64,000 bases of DNA from Prochlorococcus sp. AG-418-I20 (GTDB lineage: Bacteria; Cyanobacteriota; Cyanobacteriia; PCC-6307; Cyanobiaceae): the NCBI GenBank assembly GCA_003214175.1, contig QCLZ01000001.1:1-64000 (forward strand), written 5' to 3'. Below, one piece after another: positions 28,000 through 38,290 of this stretch; within the stretch, counting starts at the first letter, position 1; every line of letters begins with the position of its first letter. Both the position numbers and the translations under genes were made by a program. A model generated the notes under the pieces. It worked only from the letters and a program-made list of their open reading frames with translations. It had not been told where the DNA came from and ran no database searches.

Positions 28000-29267
28000 T
28001 TAATTGACGTTTCAAGTTTGCTTTCATAAAGAGGAAAACGATTACATAACGTTAATACTCTTTCCCTACATTGATTTTCAATCAGTGAATCTTCTGGATT
28101 AAGTAATCTGTCAGCAATAATCTCGCCAACTTCAGCAAAAGCAGTCTCATTAAAGCCTCTAGTAGTTAAAGCAGCAGTACCTAATCTTAACCCGCTGGTA
28201 ACAAAAGGTGATTCAGGGTCAAATGGAACAGTATTTTTATTTGCCGTAATATTCACTTCACTTACGAGTAAGTCAGCAACTTTACCAGTCATATTAATGC
28301 TTCTTAGATCGAGTAAAACAATATGATTATCAGTGCCTCCACTAACGATATCAATACCTCTATTCATTAAAGTTGAAGCTAGAACGTTGGCATTTTTTAT
28401 TACTTGTTGGGAATAATTAACGAAATCTGGTTGTAGGGCTTCTCCAAATGCAACTGCTTTAGCGGCAATAATATGCTCTAGAGGCCCACCTTGAGTTCCA
28501 GGGAAAACAGATTTATCAAATTTCTTTCCAAATTCTGCATCTTTACATAAGATAAGTCCCCCTCTAGGCCCTCTTAATGTTTTATGAGTAGTTGTGGTTA
28601 CTACATCACAATAAGGTAATGGATTTGGGTGAAGTTTACTTGCTACGAGCCCGGCGATGTGGGCAATATCTGCCATTAAGAATGCACCTACTTCGTCTGC
28701 AATATTCCTAAATGATTCAAAATCGATTGTTCTTGGATAAGCGGAATATCCACATATGATTAATTTTGGTTTTGTTTCTAGTGCTATCTCTCTTATTTCA
28801 TCAAAATTTAATTCACTAGTTTCTTTATTTACACCATAATGAACTGCATTGAACCACTTGCCACTCATATTTACTGGAGATCCATGAGTTAGGTGTCCAC
28901 CATGAGATAAATCCATCCCCATGATTGTGTCGCCAGGTTTGAGTAGACTTAGGAAAACAGCAGCATTTGCCTGTGCTCCACTATGAGGTTGAACATTAGC
29001 CCAATTTGCATTAAATAATTTTTTCGCTCTCTGAATAGCTAATTCTTCGATTTCATCAACAAATTCGCATCCCCCGTAATATCTTTTTTGAGGTAATCCC
29101 TCGGCGTATTTATTTGTAAGTACTGATCCTTGAGCCTCCATGACGGCAATTGATGCAAAATTTTCACTTGCAATTAACTCAAGATGACTTTCCTGTCTAT
29201 TTTTTTCAGAGTTGATAAAATTGGATATTACTGGATCACTTTCTTTTAGATTTTGAAGAATATTCAT
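27996..29267 (-). CDS. glyA: Serine hydroxymethyltransferase
   Basis: PLP enzyme that converts serine and tetrahydrofolate to glycine and methylene-THF, the main one-carbon source and also a photorespiratory step. Motifs are [50 protein letters not shown] and the PLP-lysine segment [13 protein letters not shown]. The 423-residue length is normal. It heads the run into cinA, leuC and leuD, and tRNA-Arg lies upstream on the same strand. Confidence 0.97.
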   Translation of the reverse strand: MNILQNLKESDPVISNFINSEKNRQESHLELIASENFASIAVMEAQGSVLTNKYAEGLPQKRYYGGCEFVDEIEELAIQRAKKLFNANWANVQPHSGAQANAAVFLSLLKPGDTIMGMDLSHGGHLTHGSPVNMSGKWFNAVHYGVNKETSELNFDEIREIALETKPKLIICGYSAYPRTIDFESFRNIADEVGAFLMADIAHIAGLVASKLHPNPLPYCDVVTTTTHKTLRGPRGGLILCKDAEFGKKFDKSVFPGTQGGPLEHIIAAKAVAFGEALQPDFVNYSQQVIKNANVLASTLMNRGIDIVSGGTDNHIVLLDLRSINMTGKVADLLVSEVNITANKNTVPFDPESPFVTSGLRLGTAALTTRGFNETAFAEVGEIIADRLLNPEDSLIENQCRERVLTLCNRFPLYESKLETSIK

Positions 29268-29345
29268 TGAATTTGATTAAGTAATACTCATAATATATAC
29301 GATATTTTTTAGAAAAATATAAAAAAAATGTTTCATAACCTAAAA

Positions 29346-29419
29346 CGCGCCTGGAGAGATTCGAACTCCCGACACCCTGATCCGTAGTCAGGTGCTCTAA
29401 TCCACTGAGCTACAGGCGC
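29346..29419 (-). tRNA. trnR: tRNA-Arg (anticodon ACG)
   Basis: On the minus strand the acceptor GCGCCTG pairs with CAGGCGC, the discriminator is G, and CCA is not encoded. The D-arm is AGCTCAGTGGATTAGAGC, the anticodon stem CCTGA/TCAGG encloses CTACGGA giving ACG (A34 read as inosine), and the T-loop is TTCGAAT. It decodes CGN arginine codons. Confidence 0.96.
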
Positions 29420-29504
29420 ATAATTTGTAATATCTCTGTTTCAGGGTCTCTTAGTCAACTAGATTTCGGGTAAAATATCTATTATTAACAATATAAATAT
29501 TAAT

Positions 29505-29756
29505 ATGCCTATTAAGTGGTACGGAAATGGAGATTTAGAAGATCCCATTTACAAACATTTTTCTCGAATAGTAAATTTTGTTATTCACTGCATGATATTT
29601 ACTGCGATTGTAAGCGGCACTTGGCTTTTAAAAGAAATTAAATATGAAATTGCTTTTTTTAATTATTTTGCAATTATCTGGTCAGTTCTTTTGGCCTCCC
29701 ATTTGATTTTTATAATTATAAAAAGTCCTAAAGATACTCCTAAACAATCAACTTAA
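29505..29756 (+). CDS. Small two-helix membrane protein, unknown
   Basis: An 83-residue protein with two predicted membrane helices, about residues 23-41 (FVIHCMIFTAIVSGTWLL) and 48-71 (IAFFNYFAIIWSVLLASHLIFIII), joined by a short polar loop. The N-terminus is MPIKWYGNGDLEDPIYKHFS and the tail KSPKDTPKQST is basic. No family is recognised. It stands 13 bp ahead of the DUF3181-like gene and is probably its operon partner. Confidence 0.7.
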   Translation: MPIKWYGNGDLEDPIYKHFSRIVNFVIHCMIFTAIVSGTWLLKEIKYEIAFFNYFAIIWSVLLASHLIFIIIKSPKDTPKQST

Positions 29757-29769
29757 ATCAATTTTTCTT

Positions 29770-30060
29770 ATGGAATCTCAGATACGAATAAGTGATCTAG
29801 AAAATATTATTTCAGAAAAGGTTTTTATAAAAATAGAAAAGTGGAATTTATATCTTGGAGATGCTGGTCTTGCTAGACCTCTCGCTATAGAATGTATAAG
29901 CAATAAGGATCTAGGCTCAATGGAGGCTGCAAAAATAAGTTTGAATGCAATAAATGTAAAAGTAGGTGATGGTGTTAACAGTATTCCACTTATTAATTTA
30001 ATCACTAATTCTCAAATTATAGAATTAGAGGAGATTTTAGAAAGTTTTTTCTATAGCTAA
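29770..30060 (+). CDS. DUF3181-like small protein
   Basis: A 96-residue soluble protein with an LYLGDAGLARPLAIECISN core and a helical tail (IIELEEILESFF). The pattern fits the cyanobacterial DUF3181 family, whose function is unknown; the assignment is from memory and moderate. It ends 4 bp inside the murJ coding region on the opposite strand. The preceding two-helix protein is in the same direction. Confidence 0.6.
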   Translation: MESQIRISDLENIISEKVFIKIEKWNLYLGDAGLARPLAIECISNKDLGSMEAAKISLNAINVKVGDGVNSIPLINLITNSQIIELEEILESFFYS

Positions 30061-31613
30061 ATCTTTTTTTGGTAGATTTTAAAATTATTTACTTTTAAGA
30101 ATTTAGTAATTAAAAAATAAATAATGAAAAAAGTTAATGACTCAAGTATTAAAACAAAAAGTTTTCCAATTAAAGTATTGAGTTGAGGCACAGTTTGGAA
30201 AATTGAAAAACAACTATAGCCTGTAATTACAGCTGATAAAGAAATCAAGAGAATCTTTGCGAATAAAAGGGAAGAAGGTAAACGGAGATTGTGATTTTTT
30301 AAATTAATAGACAAAATGCAGCAAATGATAAAGTTTACTGCTGCTGAAGATAAGATTATTCCTTCAATTTCCAAGTTATAAGGTGCTAAAACTCTTATTA
30401 AAATCCAATCAAAAAAGATATTCAGCAAAATTCCTAATAGAGACAATTTGAAAGGTAATTTAGTTTTTTCAATTGAATAATAAGTTCTTACTAATAAATC
30501 TCTGAAGAGATAAAAAGGGATACCCACTGAATATGCAATTAAAATCTTTCTTACTTCGTTAACTGCTGTGAGATCAAAAGCCCCTCTTTGAAATGCTAAT
30601 TTTACTATTTGCTCATTGAAAGTTATAAAAAAGGCAGTTAAGAAAATAGTTGTTAAAAAACAATACTCTATTCCTATGGTCAAATTTTTTCCTAACTTTT
30701 CATACTTTTTATCTGCTTTTAATTTTGAAAATTTTGTTAATAGCGGCAAGATTAGAGAGTTTGATAAGATTCCGAGTGGTGCTTGTATCAGAAAGTTACC
30801 ATACGCTAATCCTGATGCTGCTCCTTGAAAGCTTGAAGCGAAAAACATATCTACATATACATTGATTTGACCAAGGCCAGAAGAAATACATGCAGGCAGA
30901 ATTAGATTAAGAATTCTTTTTTCTTCTTTGATAAAAGAATCAAAATTGGATTTAAATCTTAATAAGCCAATTTTATTTATTGCCCAAATTTGAATGAAAA
31001 ATTGTATTAGCGTTCCGACTAATGTTGCAGAAGCAAGTAAAGCGGAAGATGGAAGAAAAATTGTATTATTTTTATTTGAAATCCAACTTAGTAAAATAAA
31101 AAAAATAATTGTAATGCTCGTGAAAGCCGGACTAATACTTGAGATTAAAAATTTATTTCTAGAATTAAGGGCCCCAAAACTTAAACCTATAAAACCAGAT
31201 AAAGGGATACAAGGAGTAAGTATTCTTAATTGAAAAGTTGCGATAGATTTTGCTTCTTTACTTAAATTAGGACCTATTAAATCAATTAAAAAACTTGCAT
31301 TAAAGTATAAAAACAACCCCAATAAAATTAATATTAGAGTTAGTTTTATGCTTACTTGTGTTAGCACAACACCACTGTCTCTATTGTTAATGGGTGTTAA
31401 GACTGCAACAACAGCATTGTGAAATGAACCATTAATACCCCCAATAATTACTAAAAAGAAACCTGGAATAATATAGGCATAATTAAATGCGTCATATGTT
31501 ATTCCTATGCCAAAAGCTGCAGCAATAAATGCTTCTCTCGTAAAACCAACTAATTTACTAAGACCAGTGCCAAAAGAAATTGAAAAAACATTATTTTTAA
31601 AATATGAATTCAT
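30057..31613 (-). CDS. murJ: Lipid II flippase MurJ (MviN)
   Basis: MOP-superfamily transporter that flips lipid II across the inner membrane for peptidoglycan synthesis. The 518-residue protein is hydrophobic throughout with about 13-14 membrane helices. The N-terminal [15 protein letters not shown] carries the essential Arg of the family, and [53 protein letters not shown] and [13 protein letters not shown] are typical. It is divergent from sfsA. Confidence 0.93.
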   Translation of the reverse strand: MNSYFKNNVFSISFGTGLSKLVGFTREAFIAAAFGIGITYDAFNYAYIIPGFFLVIIGGINGSFHNAVVAVLTPINNRDSGVVLTQVSIKLTLILILLGLFLYFNASFLIDLIGPNLSKEAKSIATFQLRILTPCIPLSGFIGLSFGALNSRNKFLISSISPAFTSITIIFFILLSWISNKNNTIFLPSSALLASATLVGTLIQFFIQIWAINKIGLLRFKSNFDSFIKEEKRILNLILPACISSGLGQINVYVDMFFASSFQGAASGLAYGNFLIQAPLGILSNSLILPLLTKFSKLKADKKYEKLGKNLTIGIEYCFLTTIFLTAFFITFNEQIVKLAFQRGAFDLTAVNEVRKILIAYSVGIPFYLFRDLLVRTYYSIEKTKLPFKLSLLGILLNIFFDWILIRVLAPYNLEIEGIILSSAAVNFIICCILSINLKNHNLRLPSSLLFAKILLISLSAVITGYSCFSIFQTVPQLNTLIGKLFVLILESLTFFIIYFLITKFLKVNNFKIYQKKI

Positions 31614-31682
31614 TTACTGTTTTTTTTCAAACATTATTCAATAAGATTCAATTATATTTGTTTTTTAACTAATTACAATTTT

Positions 31683-32423
31683 ATGAAAGAGAGAATAATT
31701 GAATTTGATCCATTAATCGAAGGGGTTTTAATTAAGAGATATAAGAGGTTTCTGGCTGATATAAAATTAGAGAGTGGAAAGGTAGTGACTGCACATTGTG
31801 CTAATACAGGTCCAATGAAAGGACTCTTGACCGAGGGAGCAAAAGTAAGAATAAGTGTTTCTCATTCCAATAAAAGAAAATTGCCTTTTACTTGGGAACA
31901 GATATGCGTTTCAGATACAAACAATGATGAGGTCTGGGTAGGTATTAATACTCTATTTGCAAATAAGTTGATTAAAAGGGTTATTGAGAAAAACTTGCTT
32001 AAAGAAATACTTGGAGAAATAGAAACAATTAAATCTGAAGTTCCTTATGGAAAAGATAAAAAAAGCAGAATCGACTTCTTTTTAACTCCAAAATCTTCAA
32101 ATCCTGATAATCGTAACATTTACATTGAGGTAAAAAATACGACCTGGATAAAAAAAAATGTAGCTCTATTCCCAGATACAGTAACGAAGAGAGGTCAGAA
32201 ACATCTCATAGAATTAAAAGAAATAATTCCTGAAAGCAAAAGTGTTTTAATACTTTGTATTACTAGAAATGATGCTAGTCTTTTTGCTCCTGGAGATGAT
32301 GCAGATCCCTTATATGGCAGCCTCTTTAGGCAGTCTGTAACCGCAGGAATGATACCCGTCCCATGTTCATTTCAATTTCACAAAGACCACGTATCATGGA
32401 ATGGAATTAAACCTTTGAAATAG
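31683..32423 (+). CDS. sfsA: SfsA family protein
   Basis: A 246-residue member of the SfsA family, first described as a stimulator of sugar fermentation in E. coli and thought to bind nucleic acid. Matching segments are [68 protein letters not shown] and [16 protein letters not shown]. The central fold resembles PD-(D/E)XK nucleases. Biological role in cyanobacteria is unknown. amt1 follows after 178 bp with its own regulated promoter. Confidence 0.93.
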   Translation: MKERIIEFDPLIEGVLIKRYKRFLADIKLESGKVVTAHCANTGPMKGLLTEGAKVRISVSHSNKRKLPFTWEQICVSDTNNDEVWVGINTLFANKLIKRVIEKNLLKEILGEIETIKSEVPYGKDKKSRIDFFLTPKSSNPDNRNIYIEVKNTTWIKKNVALFPDTVTKRGQKHLIELKEIIPESKSVLILCITRNDASLFAPGDDADPLYGSLFRQSVTAGMIPVPCSFQFHKDHVSWNGIKPLK

Positions 32424-32505
32424 ATAAAAAACTTGATATTTTGAAATCCCAAAAAAAAATTTTTTAATTTAACAAATAATTTTTTGGGGTGCAACTATAA
32501 GAATG

Positions 32506-32519
32506 GTAGCAACGACTAC
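32506..32519 (+). promoter_or_regulatory. NtcA-binding site of the amt1 promoter
   Basis: GTA-GCAACGAC-TAC is an exact match to the NtcA consensus GTA-N8-TAC. A class II arrangement would put transcription start near 32554, about 47 nt before the amt1 ATG; a weak -10 CAAAAT lies at 32543-32548. NtcA activation of ammonium transporter genes is established in cyanobacteria. Confidence 0.75.
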
Positions 32520-32561
32520 TAGACACTAATAAGTTTTCTGAGCAAAATTAAAAATGAAAGG

Positions 32562-32584
32562 AAACAGCACAAACTGTTTTTTTT
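32562..32584 (+). terminator. Terminator-like hairpin in the amt1 leader
   Basis: AAACAG (32562-32567) and CTGTTT (32574-32579) form a 6 bp stem with loop CACAAA, followed directly by five more T residues and 17 nt later the amt1 ATG. It lies between the predicted start site and the coding region, so it could attenuate transcription or yield a very short RNA. The stem is weak; it may also be fortuitous. Confidence 0.4.
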
Positions 32585-32601
32585 GACAATTTAAATTATT
32601 T

Positions 32602-34134
32602 ATGACCACTGCTTTGAATTCGCGGCCAGGATCTAAGCGTTCGAGACTTCAAGAAGTCAGTCTTCTAGAAGGACCGATGCTTCTCTTGCGCAGCATTCGT
32701 GGCTTTAGGACAAATCAAAAACTGATTTGGCTAGCCACTGTCCCAGTAGCTCTTTTTGGCTTAAGTGTATTTACTTTCGCTGCTAAAGCTGGCCCTGGTC
32801 TCGATGACTTAACAGGTCTCCAGGCTGCTAAGTTTTTAGCCGACAACCTTTGGTTGTTTGTAGCTACTATTTTGGTGATCTTCATGAATGCAGGTTTTGC
32901 TATGGTTGAAGCCGGTATGTGTAGATCTAAAAACGCTGTTAACATTCTCGCAAAAAACCTTTTTGTATTTGCACTTGCTGTCACTGCATATTGGGTTGTT
33001 GGTTACAACCTAATGTATGGTGGTGAAACTTCACTAACTGGTTTTTTCTATTGGGGAGGATTCTTCCTTGACCCTGATCCTTCAGCAGCATTTGAATGTG
33101 CAGCTGAATTAATTGACGATTGTTCAGTTTTGGTTCCATCAGTTGATTTTCTTTTCCAAGCAGCTTTTGCTGGAACTGCAGCAACAATCGTTTCTGGACT
33201 GGTTGCAGAAAGAGTTAAATTCGGAGAATTTGTTCTTTTTGCTATAGTTTTATCCGGTATCATATACCCAATCTCAGGAAGCTGGGAATGGAATGGTGGT
33301 TGGTTGAATAGTCTTGGTCCAACAGAAATGGTTGATGGAGAAGAAGTAGCTATTTATCAATTTATTGATTTTGCTGGTTCATCTATCGTTCACTCAGTTG
33401 GAGGTTGGGCAGGTCTTGTAGGAGCTATGTTACTAGGTCCCAGGATTGGTAAATATGTGGATGGCAAGCCTGCAGCAATGCCTGGCCATAGTATGGCCCT
33501 TGCTACTCTTGGCGCATTAATTTTGTGGATTGGTTGGTATGGTTTCAACCCAGGATCAGAGCTTGCTATGGATGAGTATGTTGCTTACGTTGCTGTAACA
33601 ACTACTTTGGCTGCAGCAGGTGGAGCAATTACAGCTACTGTTCTTTCAACTCTTACTTCAGGAAAGCCAGATTTAACCATGATCATCAATGGAATACTTG
33701 CAGGACTTGTTAGTATCACAGCTGGTTGTGGAAACATGGGCTTTGTTGGAGCATGGGCTGCTGGAGCAGTCGGAGGTATTATTGTAGTATTCTCCGTTGC
33801 AGCTCTAGATGCAGCAGAAATTGATGATCCTGTAGGAGCTTTCTCTGTACACGGTGTATGCGGTGTATGGGGTACTGTAGTAATTGGTCTATGGGGTATA
33901 GATGGAGCTGATGGTATTGGTATCTTTAATGGTGGAGCTATCAATCAGCTTGGAATTCAAGCTTTAGGTGCTGGAGCTTATGCAATCTGGACTGTTGTTA
34001 CTTGCTGGATAGCTTGGTCTATCATTGGAGGATTATTCGGTGGAATCCGAGTATCTGAAGAAGAAGAGACTCAAGGTTTAGATATTGGAGAGCATGGTAT
34101 GGAAGCATATCCAGACTTTGCATCTGCTAAATAA
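32602..34134 (+). CDS. amt1: Ammonium transporter Amt1
   Basis: High-affinity ammonium channel of the Amt/MEP/Rh family. The 510-residue protein has an unusually polar leader of about 45 residues, a first hydrophobic segment (WLATVPVALFGLSVFTFAA) that may be a cleaved signal, and the 11-helix core with AGFAMVEAGMCRSKNAVN, VGGWAGLVGAMLLGPR and the pore histidines in GHSMALATLGALILWIGWYGFNPG and FSVHGVCGVWGTVVIG. NtcA control is indicated by an exact upstream box, and a strong terminator follows. No glnB is adjacent. Base composition is less AT-rich than its neighbours, as expected for a highly expressed gene. Confidence 0.97.
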   Translation: MTTALNSRPGSKRSRLQEVSLLEGPMLLLRSIRGFRTNQKLIWLATVPVALFGLSVFTFAAKAGPGLDDLTGLQAAKFLADNLWLFVATILVIFMNAGFAMVEAGMCRSKNAVNILAKNLFVFALAVTAYWVVGYNLMYGGETSLTGFFYWGGFFLDPDPSAAFECAAELIDDCSVLVPSVDFLFQAAFAGTAATIVSGLVAERVKFGEFVLFAIVLSGIIYPISGSWEWNGGWLNSLGPTEMVDGEEVAIYQFIDFAGSSIVHSVGGWAGLVGAMLLGPRIGKYVDGKPAAMPGHSMALATLGALILWIGWYGFNPGSELAMDEYVAYVAVTTTLAAAGGAITATVLSTLTSGKPDLTMIINGILAGLVSITAGCGNMGFVGAWAAGAVGGIIVVFSVAALDAAEIDDPVGAFSVHGVCGVWGTVVIGLWGIDGADGIGIFNGGAINQLGIQALGAGAYAIWTVVTCWIAWSIIGGLFGGIRVSEEEETQGLDIGEHGMEAYPDFASAK

Positions 34135-34154
34135 TCTGATCTCTATTTAATTTT

Positions 34155-34187
34155 AGAAACCTGACTTATGTCAGGTTTCTTTTTTTT
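34155..34187 (+). terminator. Strong rho-independent terminator after amt1
   Basis: AGAAACCTGAC (34155-34165) and GTCAGGTTTCT (34170-34180) form a perfect 11 bp stem with a 4 nt loop, followed by seven further T residues. It begins 20 bp past the amt1 stop and insulates ispH, whose ATG is at 34223. Confidence 0.93.
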
Positions 34188-34222
34188 GTCGTAATTTAAT
34201 TAAAATGTTGTAATATCTAAAG

Positions 34223-35419
34223 ATGGATACCCAAGCTTTTAGAAGATCCCTTCATCATTCTGATAGATATAATCGAAGGGGATTCGATTCGCCAACAAAA
34301 AGAGCTCAAGCGTTAGAACAAGCTTACCAAAGTGATTTGATAAGCTCTATCAGAGATAATGGTTTTACGTACACTAAGGGTAGACTAAACATTAAGTTAG
34401 CCCAAGCTTTTGGTTTCTGTTGGGGAGTAGAAAGAGCTGTAGCAATGGCTTATGAGACAAGAAGACACTATCCTAAAGAAAATATCTGGATAACAAATGA
34501 AATAATACATAATCCATCGGTTAACGATCACTTAAGAAAAATGAATGTAAAATTCATTTCGGCCAAAAATGGAATCAAGGATTTTTCATCGGTTTCTAAT
34601 GGGGATGTAGTTATATTGCCTGCTTTTGGAGCTACTGTTCAAGAAATGAAACTCCTTCATGAGAAAGGATGTCATATTATAGATACAACTTGTCCTTGGG
34701 TTTCTAAAGTTTGGCACACTGTTGAGAAACATAAAAAACATGTTTTTACATCTATAATTCACGGAAAATTTAAGCATGAAGAAACTCTTGCTACAAGTTC
34801 ATTCGCAGGAAAATATCTAGTTGTGCTAGATCTAGAAGAAGCAAATTATGTATCTGAATATATTCTTGGTAGAGGATGCAGAAATGAGTTTATGAACAAA
34901 TTTGCAAAAGCTTGTTCTAATGGATTTGATCCTGATAAAGATCTAGATAGAGTTGGAGTTGCTAACCAAACAACCATGTTAAAAAGTGAAACTGAAGAGA
35001 TTGGAAAGGTTTTTGAAAGAACTATGTTAAAAAAATTTGGACCAGAAAATCTAAATAATCACTTTTTGGCTTTTAATACAATATGTGATGCAACTGAAGA
35101 AAGACAAGATGCAATGTTCTCTTTGGTGGATGAAGACCTTGATATTCTTGTCGTTATAGGAGGTTTTAATTCTTCAAATACAACTCATCTACAGGAAATA
35201 GCAATAACTAAAAATATTTCTTCTTTTCATATAGATACACCAGAGAGGATTTCAGTTGAAGATAATTCAATATTACATAAACCACTAGGATCAGATTTAG
35301 AATTAAGAAATAACTTTTTACCTGTTGGGAATATTAAGGTTGGAATTACTTCAGGTGCCTCTACTCCTGATAAGGTTGTTGCCGATGTTATTGAAAAGTT
35401 AATTGATTTAACGTCTTAA
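34223..35419 (+). CDS. ispH: 4-hydroxy-3-methylbut-2-enyl diphosphate reductase
   Basis: Last enzyme of the MEP isoprenoid pathway, producing IPP and DMAPP for carotenoids, phytol and quinones. The cluster cysteines appear in [18 protein letters not shown] and ICDATEERQ, with the catalytic Glu in NTTHLQEIA. The 398-residue protein has the N-terminal extension ([21 protein letters not shown]) typical of cyanobacterial and plant IspH and absent from E. coli. The preceding amt1 terminator implies its own promoter. Confidence 0.96.
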   Translation: MDTQAFRRSLHHSDRYNRRGFDSPTKRAQALEQAYQSDLISSIRDNGFTYTKGRLNIKLAQAFGFCWGVERAVAMAYETRRHYPKENIWITNEIIHNPSVNDHLRKMNVKFISAKNGIKDFSSVSNGDVVILPAFGATVQEMKLLHEKGCHIIDTTCPWVSKVWHTVEKHKKHVFTSIIHGKFKHEETLATSSFAGKYLVVLDLEEANYVSEYILGRGCRNEFMNKFAKACSNGFDPDKDLDRVGVANQTTMLKSETEEIGKVFERTMLKKFGPENLNNHFLAFNTICDATEERQDAMFSLVDEDLDILVVIGGFNSSNTTHLQEIAITKNISSFHIDTPERISVEDNSILHKPLGSDLELRNNFLPVGNIKVGITSGASTPDKVVADVIEKLIDLTS

Positions 35420-35523
35420 ATTGAGATTATCATTTCATATTTTGCTTATTTTTTTTAATTTATTACTTAGAAGTTTCCTAAAGATCCACTTTATTATTTA
35501 GAATAATAAAAAATTTATGAAGT

Positions 35524-36084
35524 ATGGAAGACAAAACACAGACTAATCAAGTTCAAACAGCCAGTATGAATAGAACTAAAGCCCCACAAAAAGTTGAGGT
35601 TGTAGTTGCTAATTCATCCTCAGGTTCAGAAGTTAATATACTTGGAGAACTATCAATTTTTGTTTTACGAATAGGCTTTTGTGCGTTGATGATTCATCAT
35701 GGTCTAGAGAAACTTCAGGATCCCGAGGGTTTCGCAGAGTTTGTAGTTGGTAAGTATTTCCCATTTTTGCCTGGTGATCCTGTAATTTGGACTTTTGGAG
35801 CAGCTATCACTCAATTAGTTTGTCCTGCAGGATTAGCTTTAGGAATATTTGCAAGACTTTCTTCTCTTGGACTATTTTCCACAATGGCATTTGCTGTTTA
35901 TTTTCATCTTTTAGATACTGGACTTGAAGGCTTCCCTCTCGCAGTAGTTGAGGGTCACAACTACGCTTTTGAATTGTCTTTTATTTACGGTGCGATTTCT
36001 CTTTATTTTCTATGCGCAGGTCCAGGTAGGCTCTCTTTATTTAGAAAGACTAACAAGATTACATACTATCCAAAATCATCTTAA
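35524..36084 (+). CDS. DoxX family membrane protein
   Basis: A 186-residue protein with a hydrophilic N-terminal region of about 42 residues (Gln, Thr and Val rich) and four membrane helices with LRIGFCALMIHHGLEKLQDPEGFAEF, GAAITQLVCPAGLALGIFARLSSLGLFSTMAFAVYFH and a final helix. The DoxX family includes subunits of membrane oxidoreductase complexes and redox-stress proteins; specific role unknown. It converges with purH, ending 1 bp from its stop. Confidence 0.85.
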   Translation: MEDKTQTNQVQTASMNRTKAPQKVEVVVANSSSGSEVNILGELSIFVLRIGFCALMIHHGLEKLQDPEGFAEFVVGKYFPFLPGDPVIWTFGAAITQLVCPAGLALGIFARLSSLGLFSTMAFAVYFHLLDTGLEGFPLAVVEGHNYAFELSFIYGAISLYFLCAGPGRLSLFRKTNKITYYPKSS

Positions 36085-36085
36085 T

Positions 36086-37639
36086 TTAATGCAAGAAATG
36101 CCTTTTTTGCGTTAATACCATTGAGATCCCTTTTGAATTACACATATCAATACTTTCTTGGTCTCGTAAACTTCCTCCAGGTTGGATAATAGCTTTTATA
36201 CCATACTCATTAGCTAGTTCTACAGTATCTGCAAATGGAAAAAACCCATCGCTTGCCAAGACTGCTTCAGAGCAAAGCTCTCCACCTGCATCTAACGCAA
36301 TTTTTGCGGCTCCAACTCTATTCATTTGACCAGCTCCAATTCCAATAGTTTTTTGGTCTTTTGCAATAACAATTGCATTTGATTTGACATGTTTACAAAT
36401 TTTCCAAGCAAAATTTAGATCTAAATTCATTTGATTACTAGGACTTTTTTTAGTTACTGAAATCCAATTTTCAGTTTTTTCTTTACTATCATCACTGTCT
36501 TGAACGAGTAATCCTCCCATAATAGATTTAGTAGAAGTTTGGTTTTTCTTTGAAAGTTGATCTTTTGATAACTTTAAAATTCTTAAATTCTTTTTGATTT
36601 TTAAAATTTCTAAAGCTTCCGGATCAAAAGATGGAGCAACTACACACTCTAAGAAAATATCTTTAAGGTTAATTGCGGTTTTACTATCCACATTTGAGTT
36701 AAAAGCGACTATTCCCCCAAATGCACTAACTGAGTCGCATTCCAAAGCATTCAAAAATGCTTGAGAAGCTGAATTGCTTATAGAGGCACCACAAGGATTA
36801 TTGTGTTTTAAAATTACAGAAGCATGCGCCTCTTTTCTAGGTTCATCTTTTTCTTCATAGCCAAATTCTAAAACTGTTGAAAGTGCCGATTCAAGATCCA
36901 ATATATTATTATAACTTAATTCCTTGCCTTGTAATTGTTCTGCTGAGTTCCATCCAATATTACTTGAACCATACCAAAAAGCTTTTTGATGAGGATTCTC
37001 CCCATATCTTAAGGTTTTGATTAATGGATATGATTGAATATACTTGCAAGACTGTAAACTTCTTTCTTTACTTATCCAATTAGATATTGCAGTGTCATAG
37101 TCAGCAGTATGTTGAAAGGCTTCTAGCGCTAATTTAGCTTTATATGATTCTTTTAAAGCCCCTTTTTTTCTTTCTTCAAGAAATTCTTGATATTGATTGG
37201 GATCTACTAATACGGAAACTTCTTCATGATTTTTAGCTGCAGAACGAATCATTGATGGCCCTCCGATATCGATATTTTCAATAGCATCTTCCCATTTTGA
37301 TCCTTGTTCTACAGTTTTCTTAAAAGGATATAAATTGACAACTACTAAGTCAATTAGTTCGAGATCGTTAGCTTCTATATCTTTTTTATGTTTCTCATCA
37401 GTCCTCTTGGCTAATATCCCTCCGTGTATTTTTGGATGTAAAGTTTTAACTCTACCTCCAAGAATTTCTGGAGAATTAGTAAAATCTGCTACTTTAATAA
37501 CTGGAATTTTTGCCTCTATGAGATGTTTAGCAGTTCCTCCACTTGATAGAATTTTATAGTTAAATTTCTCTACCAATTCCTTACAAAATGGGATTATATT
37601 TTTTTTATCAGAGACACTTACTAAAGCTAATGGTGACAT
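36086..37639 (-). CDS. purH: Bifunctional AICAR transformylase/IMP cyclohydrolase
   Basis: Final two steps of IMP synthesis. The N-terminal MGS-like cyclohydrolase domain shows ILSSGGTAKHL, GGRVKTLHPKIHGGIL and NIDIGGPSMIRSAAKNH; the transformylase domain shows LRYGENPHQKA, ILKHNNPCGAS, AFGGIVAFN and the C-terminal SDGFFPFADTVELA and GGSLRDQESID. The 517-residue length is normal. It is divergent from the hydrolase gene with a 33 bp gap. Confidence 0.97.
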   Translation of the reverse strand: MSPLALVSVSDKKNIIPFCKELVEKFNYKILSSGGTAKHLIEAKIPVIKVADFTNSPEILGGRVKTLHPKIHGGILAKRTDEKHKKDIEANDLELIDLVVVNLYPFKKTVEQGSKWEDAIENIDIGGPSMIRSAAKNHEEVSVLVDPNQYQEFLEERKKGALKESYKAKLALEAFQHTADYDTAISNWISKERSLQSCKYIQSYPLIKTLRYGENPHQKAFWYGSSNIGWNSAEQLQGKELSYNNILDLESALSTVLEFGYEEKDEPRKEAHASVILKHNNPCGASISNSASQAFLNALECDSVSAFGGIVAFNSNVDSKTAINLKDIFLECVVAPSFDPEALEILKIKKNLRILKLSKDQLSKKNQTSTKSIMGGLLVQDSDDSKEKTENWISVTKKSPSNQMNLDLNFAWKICKHVKSNAIVIAKDQKTIGIGAGQMNRVGAAKIALDAGGELCSEAVLASDGFFPFADTVELANEYGIKAIIQPGGSLRDQESIDMCNSKGISMVLTQKRHFLH

Positions 37640-37672
37640 TATGGGAAAGTTTACTTACTTAAGAATATAAAC

Positions 37673-38290
37673 ATGAAATATGATATCGATCATGAGTTTG
37701 TCTCGATTAGCTCTCAAACTGCAACTCATAGAATTATTTTGATGCATGGTTGGGGAGCTGATTCAGATGACCTTTTAATATTTGGAAAGGAGATGACTGA
37801 AAAAATAAATCTTGATTTTGAGGTGATTTCTTTGAGGGCTCCTGGATTACATCCAAGTGGTCAGGGAAGACAGTGGTATGGATTATACCCACATGATTGG
37901 AATGGAGCTGAGGTTGAAGTAAATAAACTTTTAGTTACGTTAAAAAAATTTGATACTAATCAAATTCCAATAGGAAAAACAATTTTGTTGGGCTTCTCTC
38001 AAGGGGCGGCAATGGCAATTGATGCAGGATTTAAATTAAATTTTGGATTAATTGTTGCTTGTAGTGGTTATCCACACCCCAACTGGTCCCCAGGAGAAAA
38101 ATGCCCGTCATTTATTATTAGTCATGGCTTATTTGACGACGTAGTGCCAATAGATGCTTCTAGGAATATTTATGAAAAAGTTAAAAATAAGACTTCTAAA
38201 TTTTGTGAATTAATAGAATTTGATGGTTTTCATCAAATTGATTCAAATTTAGTTGATTTTATTAATTCAAAAATGAGCGATATTTTTTAA
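37673..38290 (+). CDS. Carboxylesterase/phospholipase-type alpha/beta hydrolase
   Basis: A 205-residue protein of the small-serine-esterase group (COG0400). The oxyanion strand LMHGWGADSDDLLIF, nucleophile elbow GFSQGAAMAIDAGF, catalytic Asp in HGLFDDVVPID and His in FDGFHQID complete the triad. Natural substrate cannot be inferred. It overlaps the stop of the DUF3155 gene by 4 bp, tail to tail. Confidence 0.88.
   Translation: MKYDIDHEFVSISSQTATHRIILMHGWGADSDDLLIFGKEMTEKINLDFEVISLRAPGLHPSGQGRQWYGLYPHDWNGAEVEVNKLLVTLKKFDTNQIPIGKTILLGFSQGAAMAIDAGFKLNFGLIVACSGYPHPNWSPGEKCPSFIISHGLFDDVVPIDASRNIYEKVKNKTSKFCELIEFDGFHQIDSNLVDFINSKMSDIF

Noticed and set aside
29302-29320. ATATTTTT-TAG-AAAAATAT inverted repeat between tRNA-Arg and glyA
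   Set aside because: All A/T, weak as RNA and readily expected in AT-rich spacer; not reported as a regulatory element.
33585-33944. 119-codon minus-strand frame within amt1, rich in Pro, Ala and Thr
   Set aside because: Composition is the reverse complement of Gly/Ala-rich transporter codons; no start signal or homology.
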